Shown here piece by piece: positions 7,615 to 11,269 of a DNA stretch of 11,269 nt. Positions within the stretch are counted from its first letter, which is position 1. Each line of letters starts with the position of its first letter. The notes beneath the pieces are model-generated. The model saw nothing but the letters and a program-made list of their open reading frames with translations, did no database searches and was not told where the DNA came from. The position numbers and the translations under genes were made by a program. The DNA lies in assembly GCA_964392615.1 (NCBI GenBank), contig CAYMRB010000341.1, positions 1 through 11,269 of the forward strand, in the 5' to 3' direction. Source of the stretch: CAYMRB01 sp964392615. GTDB lineage: Bacteria; Planctomycetota; UBA8108.

Positions 7615-10600
7615 CTAGCTATCTCGCCCGGCGTCACCAGAATCATCATCGTCGCCGCCCTTCCGAGCGAGCTCCGGCGCGACCCGCGCGAGCTCGGCCG
7701 TCGCCAGACGGCGCGCTCGGTTGCGGAGCCACTCCTCGGCGAGAAGCCCTCGAACCTCGAGCTGCGCGAGGTAGATATCGTTACCGTTCGTGAATACGGT
7801 CACCGAGCCCGAGTGCGGCGCTTTCTCGGCGACTCGACTGAGCTCCAGACCACTCTGAATCGGCTGGGCCTTGTTGTTGACGCGCCACCGCAGCAACGTG
7901 CCGCCGGCGATCTCGACGGTGAATCGAAACGCGTTGCCGCGCAGCGAGGCTCCCGGGGGTCCTTCCCAGAGAAGCTCGGCTTTCGTTCGATGCAGCCCTT
8001 TGTCGCGCTCGCCGGCGAGCAGCGCGAGCGTCGGCTCCTTCATGAGATCCGGCAGCCGACGGAACATGAAACGTCCGATGCCGGGAGGCAGCTCGGGCTG
8101 GAAGATGTACCCGTTGCCGAACACGAAGTAGTCGCTCGGCGGAACGCTCGACGGGTCCTCCAGCCAGTCGCGCACTTTGACGTCAGCGGGCGTGACAGCG
8201 TCCTTCTCGTGCGTCCACAACGCGACGTTGATGTTCGCGTGGGCCGAATCGTAGCCGCCCTTCGGAACGCTGCCGGTGACCTCGATCCGGTCGTGGAACG
8301 GATTGCCATCGAGAAGACGCACCTCGCCACGCAGGCGCAGGAGCTTGCGCTTCTCGACCCACTCCACGATGGTTGTGCTGGGGAGAACCGGCCGGAAGTC
8401 GAGCAATTGCTCGCGAGTCGAGAAGTCGTACACGAGCTCGATCGTGCCGTCCTTCACCGCCTTGACGGTCGCCGCGTGGAAGAGCGTCTCCCGCGGCCGC
8501 GACGCCAGCGACGTCTCGCGCGCCCGCAGGTAGAGATCGCCGAGCGTCGCGCGGACACCGCCGCGCTCCGCGGAAGAGCCCCCGGCGGCCCGGAAGCCCG
8601 CGATGAGCTCGACGGTATCGTCGGCGATACGATTCCACAGGTCAGCGGGAACGGCCGCCTCCGATGCCGTGAGCCGCGCGTCGTCCGCAGTCAGCAGCTC
8701 GAGTCGCGCGTCGAGCCAGACGTCCTTCCAGGCATCGAGCCAGTCCTTGTACTTTCCGCTCGCGTCACCCTCAGGCGCAAGCAGCACGCGCGCGCGCTCG
8801 GGGCCCTTGCGCGCGAGAAGCAGCAGGCCGATGCCGTGGGTCACGTCCGCGGGGGACAACCCATCGCCGACCTTCACGGCCGTCGCGAGCGACTGGAGGG
8901 CAGCATCGTCGAACACGAAAACGGAGACCGCTCGCACGACACCCTTCGAGCTGGCCTCGAGTCGCACGATCGGCCCCTCGTGCCCCGCGATGCGGTATCG
9001 CCCGGCTACGGTGGGCTCGGCTCCCTCGACCCACGGCTCGACCGGCAGCTCGAGCCGCACGAGCGCACGGCTGCGATGCCGCGATTCGAGACCGGCTGTC
9101 AGACGCGTCCACACTCCGCGCACAACGCGCAACGCCTCGCGCAGGGGCGCGAGCTCCGCCTCGACCTTCGAGCGAGTCGCGTCCGTCGCGGCTCCGGCGA
9201 CGGACGCAATGACTTCGTCGGCCGCCGCGAAGTCCAGCCGCGCGACGCGCTGGCCGAGCTCGCCTCGCGCACGCGCACGCGCCTCGCGGCGCGCGACGAC
9301 CGCCTGGCTCGCGGCTGTGGTCTTTTCGTCAGCCGCCGCCAGCTTGGCGAGTCGGTCGTCCTTCCCGGGCAGTCGGCGCCGCGCCTCCTCGACCGCGGCG
9401 AACGCGGCCGCGAAATCACCCTGCGCGGTCAGCTCGCCGGAACGCTGAATCGCCGTGGCGGCGATCGCGTCGAGTCGCGCCCCGAGCTTCGCGATGCGCT
9501 CCGCGGCGGCGTCTGCCTCGCCGGGAGACTCCGCGACGAAGCGATCGAGCCCCTCGGCCGCCGCGCGCAGATCGTCCGCCTCGAAGGCGCGGTCGAACGC
9601 GGCGAAGGCTTTCGTGCGGATCTTGCCGACCTCGACCGCCGCCGCCTTGCGCAGCGTCGCGGCGAGCTCGTCGGCGAGCGGGCCGATCGCCGCGTCGGAG
9701 TCGACGAGCCGTTCGACGCGCGACAACGCCTCGCGCGCGGTGATCTTGCCCCGCTTCCACTCGTTCTCGATGGTGTCCCTCTTGCGCAGCGCCGCCCTGC
9801 GCTCCGCCGCCTTGCGCTGCGCGGCGACCGCCTGGGCGTCGTCGGGGCGCGGGCGTGCCGTATCGACGACCGACGGCGGCGTCCGCCCGCGCGAGTCGGG
9901 GCCCGGGTCTTGCCGACGCAATCGGCTGACAACGATGAGCGTGGCGATGAGAAGCACGATGACGATTCCGGCGCCGACGACGAGCCCGACCGGCGAGCGC
10001 TCGGTGGTGCGAGCGCGGGGTCGACCGGCGCCGCGCCCGGCATTGCGCGTCGGGGCGCGCGGCGCGGCGCGAACGGCGTCAGGCACTCGGGGCGCTGGCT
10101 TCCTCGACACGGAGCGCGGCGCCGCCGCACGAGCGCGGGACTTCCGACGCGTCGGCGCGCGAACGCGAATCGCCGCCTCCAGCGCCGCGTGGCAGTCGTC
10201 AGCGCTCGAGTACCGCGCGTCGGGATCGCGCGCCAGCATCTTCTGCACGACGCTCGACAGCTGCGCGGAGATCTCTGTCGCGACCTTGCGCAGTGGAGCC
10301 GGATCGGTGTCGAGCTTTGCCTGCAGGATGCGCTTGATCGACTCGCCGTCGTGAGGCGGCACGCCGGCGATCGAGCGGTACAGAGTCGCGCCGAGCGCGT
10401 AGACGTCCGCGCGGTGGTCGACGGAGTCGCCCCGGGCCTGCTCGGGAGCCATGTAGCGCGGCGAGCCGGCAGCTTGACCCGCCGTTCCGCCGACGAGCTG
10501 GCGCAGGTCGGCCGCGATGCCGAGATCGCCGACCTTGATCGTCCCGTCCGCAGCGATCAGGAGGTTCGCGGGCTTGATATCGCGATGGACGATGTGATTC

Positions 10601-11269
10601 TGCTCGGCAAAGGCGAGGGCCAGAGCCGCATCCAAAGCGGCGGCGACCGCCTCCTCCGGCGCCAGAGCACCGTCGGCGTCGAGCCACTCCTGCAGCGTGC
10701 CGCCCTCGAGGTACTCCATCGACATGAAGTACAGCTTGGCAGCCTCGGCGTCGCCGTGGCCGCCCCCGGCGGGGCTGGCGCTACCCGCGTCGTACACCTG
10801 CACGACGTTCGGATGGTTCAAGCGTCCAGCGGCGCGCGCTTCCTCCAGGAAGCGCCGGATGAACTCGTCGTCGCTCGACAGGCGCGGCGCCAGGATCTTC
10901 AGCGCGACCGGCCGATCGAGCGAGAGCTGGCGCGCGAGGTAGACCGTGCCCATGGCACCGCGGCCGAGGCGGGACTCGATCGAGTATCCGCCGAGCTCGG
11001 CGCCGATCAGCGGGTCCTCGTCCGTCGTCGAAAGGCTCAGGAGCGTGTCGGCGAGCTGGATGATGTCGCCGTGCGCGAGCTCCTGGCGCGTGATCGGGCT
11101 GTCGTTGACGATCGTGCCGTTCAGGCTGCCGCGGTCCTCGAGCACCCACCGCCCCCGCTCGATCCGCAGCACGCAGTGGACACGGGAGAGCATCGCGTCG
11201 TGGATGCGAACCGCGCACTTCTCGTCGCGTCCGATGCCGATGACGCCCGACTCGGGCAAACGGAATTGC
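7615..11269 (-). CDS. FHA-domain transmembrane Ser/Thr protein kinase (5' partial)
   Basis: At least 1217 codons; the gene enters from the right edge. A TTG at 11259 could be read as a start, but the frame is open through it (QFRLPESGVIGIGR), which fits mid-strand in an FHA domain, so the true start lies outside. Numbering from the TTG codon: FHA at ~1-80 with GR (10-11), SRVH (25-28) and GSLNGT (44-49), a phosphothreonine-binding module. Hanks kinase at ~90-365 with GRGAMG loop (99-104), VALK Lys121, αC Glu140, HRDIKPANLL with catalytic Asp227, DLG (245-247) in place of DFG, and SPRYMAPEQ. All essential residues are present, so it is likely active on Ser/Thr. An Arg/Ala/Pro-rich basic linker (~366-423) leads to one membrane segment (~424-446, VGLVVGAGIVIVLLIATLIV). 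Beyond it lie Ala/Glu/Arg-rich helices (~470-720), a mixed region, and a β-rich module (~935-1175) that may be LamG/DUF1080-like. The tail is acidic (GGDDDDSGD). The kinase faces the cytoplasm and the C-terminal ~765 residues face outward. Confidence 0.9.
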   Translation of the reverse strand, partial: QFRLPESGVIGIGRDEKCAVRIHDAMLSRVHCVLRIERGRWVLEDRGSLNGTIVNDSPITRQELAHGDIIQLADTLLSLSTTDEDPLIGAELGGYSIESRLGRGAMGTVYLARQLSLDRPVALKILAPRLSSDDEFIRRFLEEARAAGRLNHPNVVQVYDAGSASPAGGGHGDAEAAKLYFMSMEYLEGGTLQEWLDADGALAPEEAVAAALDAALALAFAEQNHIVHRDIKPANLLIAADGTIKVGDLGIAADLRQLVGGTAGQAAGSPRYMAPEQARGDSVDHRADVYALGATLYRSIAGVPPHDGESIKRILQAKLDTDPAPLRKVATEISAQLSSVVQKMLARDPDARYSSADDCHAALEAAIRVRAPTRRKSRARAAAPRSVSRKPAPRVPDAVRAAPRAPTRNAGRGAGRPRARTTERSPVGLVVGAGIVIVLLIATLIVVSRLRRQDPGPDSRGRTPPSVVDTARPRPDDAQAVAAQRKAAERRAALRKRDTIENEWKRGKITAREALSRVERLVDSDAAIGPLADELAATLRKAAAVEVGKIRTKAFAAFDRAFEADDLRAAAEGLDRFVAESPGEADAAAERIAKLGARLDAIAATAIQRSGELTAQGDFAAAFAAVEEARRRLPGKDDRLAKLAAADEKTTAASQAVVARREARARARGELGQRVARLDFAAADEVIASVAGAATDATRSKVEAELAPLREALRVVRGVWTRLTAGLESRHRSRALVRLELPVEPWVEGAEPTVAGRYRIAGHEGPIVRLEASSKGVVRAVSVFVFDDAALQSLATAVKVGDGLSPADVTHGIGLLLLARKGPERARVLLAPEGDASGKYKDWLDAWKDVWLDARLELLTADDARLTASEAAVPADLWNRIADDTVELIAGFRAAGGSSAERGGVRATLGDLYLRARETSLASRPRETLFHAATVKAVKDGTIELVYDFSTREQLLDFRPVLPSTTIVEWVEKRKLLRLRGEVRLLDGNPFHDRIEVTGSVPKGGYDSAHANINVALWTHEKDAVTPADVKVRDWLEDPSSVPPSDYFVFGNGYIFQPELPPGIGRFMFRRLPDLMKEPTLALLAGERDKGLHRTKAELLWEGPPGASLRGNAFRFTVEIAGGTLLRWRVNNKAQPIQSGLELSRVAEKAPHSGSVTVFTNGNDIYLAQLEVRGLLAEEWLRNRARRLATAELARVAPELARKGGDDDDSGDAGRDS

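Noticed and set aside
7618..7659. Acidic tail (GGDDDDSGDAGRDS) of the kinase as a calcium-binding site
   Set aside because: It is Asp-rich but lacks the spacing of an EF-hand or dockerin loop; likely just a disordered tail.
8603..10354. Long plus-strand frames (8603-9448 and 9455-10354) opposite the kinase gene
   Set aside because: Ser/Arg/Ala-rich translations without motifs or ribosome sites, lying antisense to a convincing FHA-kinase reading frame.
11257..11259. TTG as start codon of the kinase
   Set aside because: The reading frame is open through the window edge and the residues before it (QFR) fit the first strand of an FHA domain, so the gene is truncated by the window.
1..11269. RNA genes, CRISPR arrays, insertion sequences, attachment sites, toxin or defence genes
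   Set aside because: I looked on both strands for tRNA-like cloverleaf ends, regularly spaced repeats, transposase motifs and terminal inverted repeats, and saw none convincing.

Overview
The window is very GC-rich and almost fully coding, with strong G/C preference at third codon positions. Gene content points to Planctomycetota or a similar large-genome environmental bacterium. The clues are an FHA-linked transmembrane Ser/Thr kinase with a large outer region, a CotH-family protein carrying malectin-like and lamin-tail domains, TPR 'end-of-group' style proteins and a Gfo/Idh/MocA-type oxidoreductase. This assignment is inferred from protein architecture; no rRNA or other phylogenetic marker is present.

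Layout, left to right. (1) The 5' end of a Gfo/Idh/MocA-like oxidoreductase gene runs leftward off the window (1-131, minus). (2) A divergent intergenic region follows (132-291). (3) A small exported HEAT/TPR protein is on the plus strand (292-1284). (4) Three large minus-strand genes fill the rest and are read right to left. They are an FHA-kinase-membrane-segment protein that enters from the right edge (7615-11269), a secreted malectin/FN3/CotH/lamin-tail protein (4320-7595), and a membrane-anchored protein with two DcrB/PsbP-like domains, a propeller-like middle and a TPR tail (1303-4182). The kinase and CotH-like genes are 19 bp apart and look co-transcribed. The third gene lies 137 bp further on, beyond an inverted repeat that could weaken or modulate read-through. 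The plus-strand TPR gene converges on it with only 18 bp between stop codons.

Functionally, the three-gene block looks like a cell-envelope unit. A membrane kinase with a cytoplasmic sensing/phosphorylation head and a long outer-face region is encoded directly upstream of a secreted multidomain CotH-family protein and an anchored scaffold-like protein. The CotH domain appears to have lost the usual asparagine/histidine and PWDLD-like signatures of active members, so it may be a binding or scaffold pseudokinase. I see no RNA genes, insertion sequences, CRISPR arrays or integration sites. The novelty here is in protein architecture rather than a recognised defence or mobile system.
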